A DNA stretch of 64,000 bases from NCBI RefSeq assembly GCF_013408745.1, contig NZ_JACCBJ010000001.1:2790001-2854000 (forward strand). The letters are read 5' to 3'. A model generated the notes under the pieces. That model saw only the letters and a program-made list of their open reading frames with translations, had not been told where the DNA came from and ran no database searches. Numbering within the stretch: the first letter of the stretch is position 1; the number at the start of each line of letters is the position of its first letter. Shown here piece after piece: positions 8,856 through 17,832 of this stretch. The position numbers were made by a program, and so were the translations under genes. Source of the DNA: Leifsonia soli. GTDB lineage: Bacteria; Actinomycetota; Actinomycetes; Actinomycetales; Microbacteriaceae.

Positions 8856-9144
8856 GCGAGTCTCCCTTAACCCGTGCCGTGTGTTCGCGCCGCTGTTCGG
8901 CGCAGAAGCAACGCTAGGCATAAGCAGCTCAGTTAGTCCACTTGGCGGCGAATTTAGAACCATTGTCGGGACTGGTATGGCTAATCCGGCTCCGCACAGC
9001 GACCAACGGGCGCCGAGGTGAGCGGACCAGTGCACAGTTTGGTTCTTTCTCGCCGTCGAACTGGCATAACTGGGCTCTCGATGACTAACGTGAACGGGGC
9101 GCCGAGCACCGGCGACCGGGCCGGATCACACGAGGAAGAGCGAC
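8856..9144. promoter_or_regulatory. Divergent promoter region of sugar locus I
   Basis: A 289-bp gap separates the leftward transport operon from the rightward kinase-GH4 operon. For the leftward operon a weak pair is visible on the minus strand: TGGACT (8935-8940) as -35 and TAGCGT (8911-8916) as -10, 18 bp apart. ACTGGTAT at 8971-8978 resembles half of a NagR/DasR-type GntR site and matches ATTGGTAT at the start of the local GntR gene in 7 of 8 positions. ACCAGT at about 9026 could be an opposing half-site. No full palindrome is seen, so operator calls are tentative. Confidence 0.4.
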
Positions 9145-10062
9145 ATGGCGCAGTTGATTGGCATCGACATCGGCGGAACCAAGACGCATGTCGTGGTCGA
9201 GGCCGACGGCGCGCACCTCGACCGCCCCGTCCGTACCGAGCTCGTCGTGCCCTCGGCCGACTGGCGCGCCGGGCTGGGCGACGCCGCCGCCGACGCCCGC
9301 GGCCTCACCCGGCTGCTTGTCGAGAACTTCGGCAGCGGTGTCCTCGCCTCCGCCCTGGCGGTCGGAGCGCACGGCTGCGAGAACACCGAGCAGTGCCACG
9401 ACCTGGAGCGCGCCCTCGGCGCGATGATCGACGGACCGGTCGTCGTCGTGAACGATTCGGAGCTGATCCCGCCGGCGATGGGCGCGGAGCGCGCGATCGG
9501 CGTCGTCGTCGGCACCGGGTCCATCGCGACCGCACGGGATGCGCGCGGCGCGCTGGTGAGCGCCGGCGGCTGGGGATGGTTCCTCGGCGACGAAGGCAGC
9601 GCCCCCGGCCTCGTCAGGGAGGCGACACGGGCCGTCCTCGACAGCCGCGACCGGGGCGAGCCGCTCGACGCGCTCGGCCGGCGGCTCTTCGCCGCATTCG
9701 ACGCCGGCAACGGGGACGAACTCGCGCTCGCCGTCACCGAGACGGGATCGGCCGAGGCACTCGGCGAGCGCGCACCCGAGGTCTTCGCGGCGGCCGACGA
9801 CGGCTCCGACCTGGCGGTGACCGTCGTGCGCGACGCCGGCGCCCACCTCGCAGCGCTGGTCGACCGGCTCCTGCTCCGCGGCATCGCGGCGGACTCCGTC
9901 GTGGCCGGCGGCTCGGTGATCGAACGCCAGCCCCGGCTCCAGCACGCCTTCGCGTCGGCTCTCGCCGACCGCCTGCCCGGTCTCGCCCTGCGCATCCTCG
10001 ACAGACCGCCGGTGGAGGGCGCCGTCGCGCTTGCCCGCGGTCTCTCCCCCGCTTTCCGTTGA
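9145..10062 (+). CDS. BadF/BadG/BcrA/BcrD-type ATPase, N-acetylglucosamine kinase-like
   Basis: A 305-residue sugar kinase of the ASKHA fold. IGIDIGGTKTHVVV (residues 5-18) is the phosphate-1 motif, VVNDSELIPPAMG carries the probable catalytic aspartate, GVVVGTGSIA is phosphate-2, and WGWFLGDEGSAPGLVREA is the signature of BadF-type GlcNAc or glucosamine kinases. GGAAGAG precedes the ATG. The gene is first in a two-gene operon with GH4 and divergent from the importer. It most likely phosphorylates the imported sugar or its hydrolysis product, feeding the deaminase-like enzyme (inference). Confidence 0.85.
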   Translation: MAQLIGIDIGGTKTHVVVEADGAHLDRPVRTELVVPSADWRAGLGDAAADARGLTRLLVENFGSGVLASALAVGAHGCENTEQCHDLERALGAMIDGPVVVVNDSELIPPAMGAERAIGVVVGTGSIATARDARGALVSAGGWGWFLGDEGSAPGLVREATRAVLDSRDRGEPLDALGRRLFAAFDAGNGDELALAVTETGSAEALGERAPEVFAAADDGSDLAVTVVRDAGAHLAALVDRLLLRGIAADSVVAGGSVIERQPRLQHAFASALADRLPGLALRILDRPPVEGAVALARGLSPAFR

Positions 10063-10094
10063 CCCCCTCGATAACGATCGGAGACATCCACCCC

Positions 10095-11447
10095 ATGAAA
10101 GTCACGCTCATCGGCGCCGGCAGCCGCGAGTTCGCCGGCACCATCATCCGCGACCTCCTCCTGAGCGAGCCGATCGCCGGGAAAGGCCTCGACATCGTGC
10201 TCATGGACATCGCCGCGGGGCCGCTCGCGGAGATGGAGGGCTACGCGCGCGGCGTCATCGACCGGCTGGGCCACGCGGCCTCGGTCTCCACGACCACCGA
10301 TCTGGACACCGCCGTCACCGGCGCGGACTTCGTGGTGACCGCGATCGAAGTCGACCGCTACCGCTACTGGTCGCAGGACTTCACTGTTCCCCGCACGTTC
10401 GGGTTCCGCCAGATATACGGCGAGAACGGCGGCCCGGGCGGCCTGTTCCACGCCCTGCGGCAGTTCGGACCCCTGCTGGAGATCGCGCGGGCGATCGAGC
10501 GGCTCGCGCCCGACGCGCTGTTCCTCAACTTCTCGAACCCCGAGCACAAGGTGTGCGAGGCCATCACTCGCCTCACCAACGTGAAGGTCGTCGGCCTGTG
10601 CCACGGGTACTTCCAGGGCGCCCGCCAGGTCTCCGCGCTGCTCGATCGGCCGCTCGACGAGCTCGACCTCGCCGCGGCCGGGATCAACCACTTCACCTGG
10701 TTCCAGCGGATCCGCGACCGGAAGACGGGCGAGGACCTCTACCCGCGCCTGCGCGAGTTGGAGCACAGCGCGAACTGGGTCTCCGACTGGCACGAGGTGG
10801 GCCTCTCCCGCATCCTGTTCCGCCGTTTCGGACTGTGGCCCTCGCCGAGCGCCAACCACATCGGCGAGTACCTCGCGTGGGCCGACGACTACGTGCCGGC
10901 GCAGCTCCAGTACTTCCACGACCCCGCCGACGGTTCCCCGTGGAGGGAGGGCGCCGAGACGCCCGAGTGGTACTACGAGATCCGGTTCGCCGACACCGAG
11001 CGCCCGTTCCAGTCGCCGAAGTACGCGCAGAAGGCGCTCGAGGACACCCTGGAGGACCGCCCCCTCGTGTCGTCGGAGGAGCTCGCCATCCCGATCATCG
11101 AGTGGGTCGCCTGCGGCGTCGAGCGCGACCTCCCGGCCGTCAACCTCCCCAACCGGGGAGCGATCCCCGGGCTGCCGGACGACATGGTCGTCGAGGTCGC
11201 GGCGCGGGTCGAGGGCGGCGAGCTCGTCCCGATCCCGGTCGAGCCGCTCCCGGAGGCGGTGTTCGCGATGGTCCGACTGCAGGGCAGCATCCACAAGCTG
11301 CTGGTCGAGGCGTACGTGGAGCAGTCGAAGGCCAAACTGCTGCAGGCGATCCTCCTCGACCCGGTCGTCGACTCCCACAACCGCGCGGTCGCCATGATGG
11401 ACGAGCTGCTGGAGCTGCAGAAGGACATCCTTCCCCCTCTGCGCTGA
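10095..11447 (+). CDS. Glycoside hydrolase family 4 (NAD/Mn-dependent glycosidase)
   Basis: A 450-residue GH4 enzyme. An N-terminal Rossmann motif KVTLIGAGSREF binds NAD; NFSNPEHKVCEAI and VGLCHGYFQG contain the conserved asparagine and the cysteine/histidine that bind the divalent metal; INHFTW follows. GH4 enzymes cleave by transient oxidation at C3, so they can act on alpha or beta links; this subgroup resembles alpha-galactosidase, alpha-glucosidase or galacturonidase members more than 6-phospho-beta-glucosidases. It lies 32 bp after the kinase. A long hairpin terminator follows the stop. The exact substrate cannot be read from sequence. Confidence 0.87.
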   Translation: MKVTLIGAGSREFAGTIIRDLLLSEPIAGKGLDIVLMDIAAGPLAEMEGYARGVIDRLGHAASVSTTTDLDTAVTGADFVVTAIEVDRYRYWSQDFTVPRTFGFRQIYGENGGPGGLFHALRQFGPLLEIARAIERLAPDALFLNFSNPEHKVCEAITRLTNVKVVGLCHGYFQGARQVSALLDRPLDELDLAAAGINHFTWFQRIRDRKTGEDLYPRLRELEHSANWVSDWHEVGLSRILFRRFGLWPSPSANHIGEYLAWADDYVPAQLQYFHDPADGSPWREGAETPEWYYEIRFADTERPFQSPKYAQKALEDTLEDRPLVSSEELAIPIIEWVACGVERDLPAVNLPNRGAIPGLPDDMVVEVAARVEGGELVPIPVEPLPEAVFAMVRLQGSIHKLLVEAYVEQSKAKLLQAILLDPVVDSHNRAVAMMDELLELQKDILPPLR

Positions 11448-11458
11448 CCCCAAGCACC

Positions 11459-11498
11459 GCGAAAGGCCTCCGATCCCGGCGGATCGGAGGCCTTTCGC
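11459..11498. terminator. Bidirectional hairpin terminator
   Basis: A perfect 18-bp stem (11459-11476 with 11481-11498) closes on the 4-nt loop CGGC. It lies between the convergent GH4 and GntR genes and would serve both strands; the stem ends provide short A and T runs on each side. Confidence 0.85.
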
Positions 11499-11505
11499 GC
11501 GTCGG

Positions 11506-12237
11506 CTACTCGGCGCGGTAGAGGTCCGCGTGGAAGCGATAGGCGTCTCCGCGGTACGTGTTGAGCCCGAGCAGCACGGGAGCGCCCGCCCGGTCGTAGG
11601 CGATCTCGCGCCCGACCAGCACCGGGCTGCCCGGCTGGATGCGCAGCAGCCCCGTCAGGTCGGCGGTCACCGCCTGCGCCTGCACGCTGTAGGCACTCCG
11701 GAAGATCTTCACCGAACAGTAGGTCTGGAGGCTCTCGTACAGGGAGGCGTCGGTGAGGTCGACCTCCACGAGGGGCTGCGCGAGCGCGAGCGGCATGACG
11801 TTGCGATCGACGCAGATGGGCGTGGAGTTCATGCCGCGCAGGCGCACGAGCTCGAGCACCTCCGCTCCCGGCGCGATGCCCAGCTGGTTGGCCTCATCGA
11901 GCGTGGCCGACCGCACGGTCTTCTCCAGCACCTGTGCGGTGGGCGTGTGACCGCGCTGCCGGGCCATCTCGGTGAAGCTCTCCAGCGTGCTGGGCGGCTC
12001 GCCGACGGTTGGGCTGGGCACGAACCACCCCCGCTGCGGCGACCGGGCGACGCGGCCCTGACGCTCCAGCTCCTCCAGTGCCATCCGGACCGTGCTCCGG
12101 CTCACATGCATGCTCTCGGCCAGGAGCCGCTCGCCCGGCAGCTTCGTGCCCGGCTGATAGATCCCGTGGTTGATCGCCGAGCCGATCTCGCGCGAGACAC
12201 GAGTGGTGATGGTCGGGGTCTTCACACCAGCCAACAT
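11506..12237 (-). CDS. GntR-family regulator with UTRA ligand-binding domain
   Basis: A 243-residue HutC-type GntR protein. The winged helix occupies residues 10-75 (KLPGERLLAESMHVSRSTVRMALEEL in the recognition part) and a UTRA domain fills the rest (EVLELVRLRGMNSTPICVDRNVMPL, then YDRAGAPVLLGLNTYRGDAYRF). UTRA domains usually bind sugar phosphates, which fits sugar locus I next door. The start codon overlaps an ATTGGTAT half-site, suggesting autoregulation. It is convergent with GH4 and downstream of, but separate from, the surface-protein gene on the same strand. Confidence 0.9.
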   Translation of the reverse strand: MLAGVKTPTITTRVSREIGSAINHGIYQPGTKLPGERLLAESMHVSRSTVRMALEELERQGRVARSPQRGWFVPSPTVGEPPSTLESFTEMARQRGHTPTAQVLEKTVRSATLDEANQLGIAPGAEVLELVRLRGMNSTPICVDRNVMPLALAQPLVEVDLTDASLYESLQTYCSVKIFRSAYSVQAQAVTADLTGLLRIQPGSPVLVGREIAYDRAGAPVLLGLNTYRGDAYRFHADLYRAE

Positions 12238-12243
12238 ACCAAT
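12236..12243 (-). promoter_or_regulatory. GntR half-site candidate overlapping the GntR start
   Basis: Minus-strand ATTGGTAT matches the left half of NagR/YvoA-type sites as known from B. subtilis and is nearly repeated (ACTGGTAT) in the importer/kinase divergent region at 8971. The right half is poorly conserved here, so this is a weak call. Confidence 0.35.
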
Positions 12244-12466
12244 CGGTGCCGCGGGCGGCGATCTGACGCTCAGTGGTACAACTGGGCGTCACGAGCAGGC
12301 GCTGCCGGAGAGAGCAGCGAAGGCCCCGTCGAATCCTGCACGCGCGAGAGAACCGGGGAGCGCGGATGGCGTGAGGCCGTCCGCGCTCCCGGTCGTGGCG
12401 GTCGGCGCCCGAGCCTGCCGCCGCGTGCTGACGACGCCCACCCGAAGGGTGCCGACGCACGCCCGT

Positions 12467-12505
12467 GATGGTGGGCCGGCACCGCGCGGGCGCCGGCCCA
12501 CCATC
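12467..12505 (-). terminator. Hairpin terminator after the surface-protein gene
   Basis: GATGGTGGGCCGGC (12467-12480) pairs perfectly with 12492-12505 around an 11-nt loop. It starts 9 bp beyond the stop of the large surface-protein gene on the minus strand. There is no T-run, as is common for terminators in high-GC genomes. The rest of the 276-bp gap up to the GntR start shows no gene. Confidence 0.7.
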
Positions 12506-12513
12506 GTGGGGTC

Positions 12514-15500
12514 TTACTCCGCCTGACGGCGTCGGCGGATCACCAGGAACGCGGCTCCTGCACCCATGAGCAGCAGGGCGAGGACGCCCGGTACGACGAG
12601 GTCGCTCCCCGTGAACGCGAGTCCGGTGCCGGGTGCGGGCGGGGTGATCGGCGTGCTGGTGTCGCAGCTGCCGGCCGGGTCGCACGAGCCACCCGCGTCG
12701 ACCGGCGGATCCACCTTGTTGAACAGGCGACCGTTGCCGCCGTCAGGGGTGTTGACCGTGACCGAGTAGGTGACCGTCACGGTCGCTCCGATGCCCAAGG
12801 CACCGGCCCAGGTGAGGGTCGTCCCGTCGAGTACCGCACCCTGAGTGGCGTCGCCGTTATAGGTGGCATCATCCAGCACGTCGCTCATGTCGTCGCTGAA
12901 CTTCGCCGGCGACGAGGCCGAGTAGGCGAGCTGTCCGGTGTTGGTCACCGTGATGGTGTAGATCACCTTCGCGCCCGGCTTGACGGCGTTCGTGGTCGAC
13001 ACCGACTTGTTCACCGTGTACGAGCCGACGGGGGTGTCCGTCGTGCACGAGGAGGCCGGGTCGCACTGGCCGCCGGGAGAGGAGGGGACCACTCCGTTGA
13101 CCAGACGGTGGTTACCGGCATCCGGGCTGTTCACCGTCACCGAGTAGGTGACCGTGACGGTCTGGCCGACCGGGAGGGCGCCGGACCACGACAGCACCGG
13201 TGCGGCGTAGGTCGCACCGTTGTCCGCGTCGTTGCCGTAGGTGGCGTCATCGAGCACGTTCGTCAGGTCGTCGGTGAAGGACGCCGGGTTCTGCGCCGTG
13301 TAGGCCACGGCACCCGTGTTCTTCACGGTGACGGTGTAGGTGATCTTCGCGCCGGGGGTGGTGCTCCCGGCGGAGGCCGCCTTGGAGACCGTGTAGGAGC
13401 CGGACGGGATCTGCACGGTGCACGCCGCATCGGTGCTGCCAGGAGGGCAGCCGCCACCGTTGCCGGGCGGCGTGACGACCGTGTTGTCCAGGTGCTTGTC
13501 ACCGGCGTCGGGATCGTCGACCGTCACCGAGTAGGTGACCGTGACGGTCTGGCCAACCGGGAGGGCGCCGGACCACGAGAGCACCGGTGCGGCGTAGGTC
13601 GCGCCGCCTGTGGCGTCACCGTTGTAGGTGGCGTCATCCAGCACGCTCGACAGGTCGTCGGTGAAGGACGCCGGCGCCGCAGCCGTGTAGTCGGCCGCTC
13701 CGGTGTTGGTCACCGTGATCGTGTACGTGACCTTCGCGCCGGGGGTCACCTCGGTGGCGTCGGCCTTCTTGACCACGCTGAAGGCCTGCACCGGGTTGCT
13801 GGTGGTGCAGTCCCCCGGCGCCGCGCAGGAGCCGCCGTTGCCGGGGTCACCCGTGACGGCGTTGGTGAGCGTCCCGTCGCCGGTGCCGGCCGGACCGACC
13901 TTCACCTGGTAGGTGATGGTCTGGGGCGTTCCGACCGCGAGCGGGCCGGACCAGGTCAGGGTGGTGTTGTTCACCACCGCGCCGTTGCTGGCCGAGCCGG
14001 CGACGTAGGTCGCGTCGTCGAGGACCTTCGAGAGGTCGTCGGTGACGGTCGCCGGAGCCGCGTCCGTGTAGTCGGCCGTGCCCGTGTTCGTCACGGTCAC
14101 GGTGTAGGTGACCACGTCGCCCGGGTGCACCGGGCCGGTCGCCGACGAGGTCTTGGCCACCGTGTACGAACGCACCGGGTTCTCCGTCACGCACGACGAC
14201 GCGGGCTGGCAGGAACCGCCGTCCCCCGGGACGGCCGCATTGCTCAGCGAGTGGTCGCCGGCGTCCGGGTCGTTCACGGTGACCGTGTACGTCACCGTGT
14301 GGGATGCGCCGGCCGCGAGCGCGCCCGACCACGAGAGCGTCGGGGCCGCATAGGTGGCTCCGCCGTTCGCGTCGTTGTCGTACGTCGCGTCATCCAGCAC
14401 CGCCGACAGGTCATCGCTGAAGGAGGCCGGGTTCGCCGCGGTGAAGTCGCCCGTTCCGTTGTTCGTGACCGTCACCGTGTAGGTGACCTTCTGGCCCGGT
14501 GCGACCGAGCCGGACGGGGACGAGCTCTTGGTCACGGTGAACGAGCGCACATCGGTCGTGGTGGTGCACGATGCCGCCGGGTCGCACCCGCCGCCGGGCG
14601 AGTTCGGCCGGACCGTGTTGGTCATCACCTTGTCGCCCGTGTCCGGGTTGTTCACCTTCACCGCGTACGTGATCACCACCGTCGCACCGGCCGCGAGGGC
14701 GCCGGACCACGTCAGGGTGTTGCCGTTCACCGTGGCACCGTTGTCCGGGCCGCTGACGATCGCCCCGTCGTCCAGCACCCGCGACAGGTCATCGGTCAGA
14801 GTGGCCGGAGCCTGCGCGGTGTAGTCGATCGCGCCGGTGTTGTGCACGGTGATCGTGTACGGCACGGTGTCGCCCGCGGTCACCTCTGTGGTGGAGGCCG
14901 CTTTGGCGACCGTGTACGACCCCGACGGGATGTTGACCGTACAGGCCGGGTTCCCCGCGTTCGTGTCGCAGTCGCCGCCGATGCCCGGCGGGGTGACGAC
15001 CGTGTTGTTCAGGTGCTGGTCGCCGGCGTCCGGGTCGTCGACCGTCACCGAGTAGGTGACCGTCACCGTGTCGCCCGCGGCCAGGGCCCCCGACCACGAG
15101 AGCGTCGGGGCGGCGTAGGTCGCACCGCCGGTGGCGTCGTTGTTGTAGGTGGCGTCGTCCAGGACCGCCGTCAGGTCATCGCTGAACGACGCGGGAGCCG
15201 CCGCGGTGTAGTCCACGACGCCGGTGTTCTTCACCGTGATCGTGTACGTCACCTTCTGGCCGGGCACCACGTCGGTGCGGTCGGCCGTCTTGGTCACCGA
15301 GAACGACTGCACCGGGGTGGTCGTGGTGCAGTCCCCCGCGGTTTCGCACGTCCCACCGTTGGTGCCGGGAGTGACCGCGTTGGTCAGGTTGTGGTCGCCG
15401 GAGTCGGGCGAATCGACCTTCACCGAGTAGGTGATCGTCGCGGTCTCGCCGACCGCCAGCGGTCCGGACCAGGACAGCGTGGATCCCGTCACGGTCGGAG

Positions 15501-17610
15501 CAGCCGAGGTGGAGCCTGCGGAGAACGACACTGCGGCATCGCCGTTGTAGACGGCGTCGTCGAGCACGCCAGACAGGTTGTCGGAGATCGTCGCGGGGTT
15601 CGCGGCGGTGTACGGGACGTTACCGGTGTTCTTCACCGTGACCGTGTAGGTCAGGTTGCCGCCCGGCTGGACCGTCGGTGCGGAGGCCGTCTTGGACACG
15701 GTGTAGGCCGGGTTCGGGCACAGCACGGTCGACTGCACCTGGGCGTCGAATCCCTCGTTGGTGTAGAAGCTCTTGATCTGAACGAGAATCGTGTTCAGGC
15801 CGGTCTGCCAGCCAGTGGTCAGTGACGTCTGCGCGGCATTTGCCAGCTGGAACCCGGCGTACTGATAGGGATTGGCCGTGCTCTGCGGCAGGTTCGCACC
15901 GGACTGCGGGATGTTGTTCACCCAGACACCCGCCACCGAGTTGTCGGCCAGCCACTTCATGTCGAGCGCGAAACTCGCCGGGTCCACCGCAGCGTCGAGG
16001 TTGAACTGGTACCGGTAGTACCAATCCCCGCTTCCGTTGGACTGGTTCTGGACGCCCACGCCGGCGTAGTTCGCCGAGATCCACTGTGCGTTGCCTGCCG
16101 GGCTGGGAGCCCAGGCTCCTGGTGCCGCGTTACCGACCACAGCGGGAGCGAACGTGGTGCCGGCAGGCGGAAGCACCGGGTTCGGGTTCGTCGACGGGGT
16201 CGTGGTGCTCGGGTTGTGGTAGAAACCGTCGACGCCTCCGGCGACGGTCCACCGGGCATCATTCGAACCCGTCGCGGCCTGCCCGCCGGTGCCCGCGTCG
16301 TAGCCGGTGTTGAAGATGGCCGGGTCGGTCGTGCACCCGATGTTCGGGATCGGGAGGTCGGAGAAGGTGACCGTCGTGTCGGCCGGCGGATTCAATCCGG
16401 TCTCCGTCACGTTGCCCGGACCGTTCGTGAAGCTTCCCGCCACCGGAGAGGTCACCTGCACCGTGATCGTGCAGGAGGTCTGGCCCGCGGCCAGCGTGCC
16501 GTTGGTGACGGCGATCGAGGTGCCCCCGGCGGCCGCGGTCGTGGTCGCGTTACAGGTGCCGCCGACCGTGCCGTTGGCCAGGGTGAGGCCGGACGGAAGC
16601 GTGTCGGTGAAGCCCCATCCCGTCTTCGAGGCGAGTTCGCTCGTGTTCGTGACCGTGAACGTCAGGGTCGAGACCCCGCCGGTCTGCACGGAGGTCGGCG
16701 TGAACGCCTTGTCCAGCTGCGGGGTCACATCCAGGATGCGGATGTTGTCGAACGCGGCGTCGTTGCCGGAGCCCGAACCGTTGGCGTTCTGCATCCGGAT
16801 GCCCAGCGAGGAACCGCTGAACAGCAGCGACCCGTTCGAGGTGTACGTGCCGACGCTTGCGGGACTGGCGGGAGCCGATCCGCTCGCCGGGACGTTGACG
16901 GACTGACCGGACGAGCAGGCGTTCAGCTGTCCACCGACATTGGTGGCCGTTCCCGCCTGGTTCAGGAAGGCGAACTGGTACAGCGGAGCGGACGCGACCG
17001 GCGGGCAGTTGAGAGCCGCCGTGTCGACGCTGAACGTCAGGAACCGGCCGGACGATGACGCCAGAGGGATGTTGCTCACCGTCTGGAACTCCGTGGCGTT
17101 CGCGCCGGGGTTGCCTTCGGTGTAGGCGGTGACCGCGTGGTTCGCCGCAGGAGTGGCCGCGCCACCGTGGACGCCGAGGGCATACGCCAGCTGATTCAGT
17201 CTTGCGGCGTCCTGTTCGGTCCCGCAATTGCCCTGGGTGGTGGACGGGGTGTTGAAGTTGCGGACCTGGCCGTTGCAGTTCGTGAGCCACACGTTGTCCG
17301 CCGTGTACTTCTGCCCGGTCGCCCCCGTGTACGCGGTCAGCCCCACCGGAGTGTTCCCGACACCGTTCTCGAAGTTCTCCTGGAAGACGGTGGTGGGAGC
17401 AGAGGGAGTGCCCGGGTTCCCCGGTGCCGCCTGCGCCGGAAGAACACCCAGAAGAGCTGCCGCGCTCAGACCCGAGACCGTCAGAGCGAGTGCGACGAAC
17501 GATGCCCCCAGGCGCAGTCCCCTCGATCGGAGAGAAGGAAGCACCCTCCATGCCGCCCGGTGCGAACCCCTGCTCACTCCACGTCGATCGCCCAAAATAC
17601 TGCTCCCCAA
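12514..17610 (-). CDS. Sortase-anchored surface protein with eight DUF11-like modules
   Basis: A 1698-residue secreted protein. The N-terminus is basic and long, with a hydrophobic core LGASFVALALTVSGLSAAALL and a likely cleavage after PAQA. Residues about 60-290 form a lectin-like or beta-sandwich domain (FQENFENG and NIRILDV), then one divergent DUF11 module, then a carbohydrate-binding-like region with WYYRYQFNL. Residues 636 to about 1650 are eight modules of roughly 130 residues. The end is a sortase signal: LAFTG, a hydrophobic stretch, and RRRRQAE. LAxTG is the motif of actinobacterial class E sortases. The start is uncertain: TTG at 17610 follows AGGA; GTG at 17577 is an alternative. 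Confidence 0.88.
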   Translation of the reverse strand: MGSSILGDRRGVSRGSHRAAWRVLPSLRSRGLRLGASFVALALTVSGLSAAALLGVLPAQAAPGNPGTPSAPTTVFQENFENGVGNTPVGLTAYTGATGQKYTADNVWLTNCNGQVRNFNTPSTTQGNCGTEQDAARLNQLAYALGVHGGAATPAANHAVTAYTEGNPGANATEFQTVSNIPLASSSGRFLTFSVDTAALNCPPVASAPLYQFAFLNQAGTATNVGGQLNACSSGQSVNVPASGSAPASPASVGTYTSNGSLLFSGSSLGIRMQNANGSGSGNDAAFDNIRILDVTPQLDKAFTPTSVQTGGVSTLTFTVTNTSELASKTGWGFTDTLPSGLTLANGTVGGTCNATTTAAAGGTSIAVTNGTLAAGQTSCTITVQVTSPVAGSFTNGPGNVTETGLNPPADTTVTFSDLPIPNIGCTTDPAIFNTGYDAGTGGQAATGSNDARWTVAGGVDGFYHNPSTTTPSTNPNPVLPPAGTTFAPAVVGNAAPGAWAPSPAGNAQWISANYAGVGVQNQSNGSGDWYYRYQFNLDAAVDPASFALDMKWLADNSVAGVWVNNIPQSGANLPQSTANPYQYAGFQLANAAQTSLTTGWQTGLNTILVQIKSFYTNEGFDAQVQSTVLCPNPAYTVSKTASAPTVQPGGNLTYTVTVKNTGNVPYTAANPATISDNLSGVLDDAVYNGDAAVSFSAGSTSAAPTVTGSTLSWSGPLAVGETATITYSVKVDSPDSGDHNLTNAVTPGTNGGTCETAGDCTTTTPVQSFSVTKTADRTDVVPGQKVTYTITVKNTGVVDYTAAAPASFSDDLTAVLDDATYNNDATGGATYAAPTLSWSGALAAGDTVTVTYSVTVDDPDAGDQHLNNTVVTPPGIGGDCDTNAGNPACTVNIPSGSYTVAKAASTTEVTAGDTVPYTITVHNTGAIDYTAQAPATLTDDLSRVLDDGAIVSGPDNGATVNGNTLTWSGALAAGATVVITYAVKVNNPDTGDKVMTNTVRPNSPGGGCDPAASCTTTTDVRSFTVTKSSSPSGSVAPGQKVTYTVTVTNNGTGDFTAANPASFSDDLSAVLDDATYDNDANGGATYAAPTLSWSGALAAGASHTVTYTVTVNDPDAGDHSLSNAAVPGDGGSCQPASSCVTENPVRSYTVAKTSSATGPVHPGDVVTYTVTVTNTGTADYTDAAPATVTDDLSKVLDDATYVAGSASNGAVVNNTTLTWSGPLAVGTPQTITYQVKVGPAGTGDGTLTNAVTGDPGNGGSCAAPGDCTTSNPVQAFSVVKKADATEVTPGAKVTYTITVTNTGAADYTAAAPASFTDDLSSVLDDATYNGDATGGATYAAPVLSWSGALPVGQTVTVTYSVTVDDPDAGDKHLDNTVVTPPGNGGGCPPGSTDAACTVQIPSGSYTVSKAASAGSTTPGAKITYTVTVKNTGAVAYTAQNPASFTDDLTNVLDDATYGNDADNGATYAAPVLSWSGALPVGQTVTVTYSVTVNSPDAGNHRLVNGVVPSSPGGQCDPASSCTTDTPVGSYTVNKSVSTTNAVKPGAKVIYTITVTNTGQLAYSASSPAKFSDDMSDVLDDATYNGDATQGAVLDGTTLTWAGALGIGATVTVTYSVTVNTPDGGNGRLFNKVDPPVDAGGSCDPAGSCDTSTPITPPAPGTGLAFTGSDLVVPGVLALLLMGAGAAFLVIRRRRQAE
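12655..15705 (-). repeat. Eight tandem DUF11-like protein modules
   Basis: Each module of about 130 codons begins with a Y/F-T/S-V-x-K strand, continues with PG..VTYTITVTNTG, then DDLSxVLDDATYN, LSWSGALAVG and TYSVTVDDPDAGD, and ends with GGxC, 4-8 residues, C. The DNA copies are similar enough that several 30-60 bp stretches recur nearly unchanged, so the array is prone to recombination and assembly error. Confidence 0.9.
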
Positions 17611-17832
17611 GAAGTCCTCGCGCTTCGAGCAGCGCGCGCCGACACGACGCCGACTGAACCCATCTTTTGGGGGCTGTCACGAGGTTCGCAGCACCTCGCG
17701 GCCAAGTGTGCACGGAATGGCTGCAGAAGTGCAGAATTTGGCACAGCCCGCTGGCCCAGCGGCAACGCGCTTGCCATCGGCTGCAAGAATGTCGCTAACG
17801 TCGACAATGAATGCAGGAGAAGGGCGAGTCGC

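Noticed and set aside
12655..15705. CRISPR-like repetition
   Set aside because: Units are about 390 bp and coding, with no short spacers. The 15-bp tandem at 20049 is also coding. No cas genes are present.
13108..15825. A 905-residue repetitive open frame opposite the surface-protein modules
   Set aside because: Its repetition is inherited from the DUF11-like modules on the other strand; the sense frame has a signal peptide and a sortase anchor.
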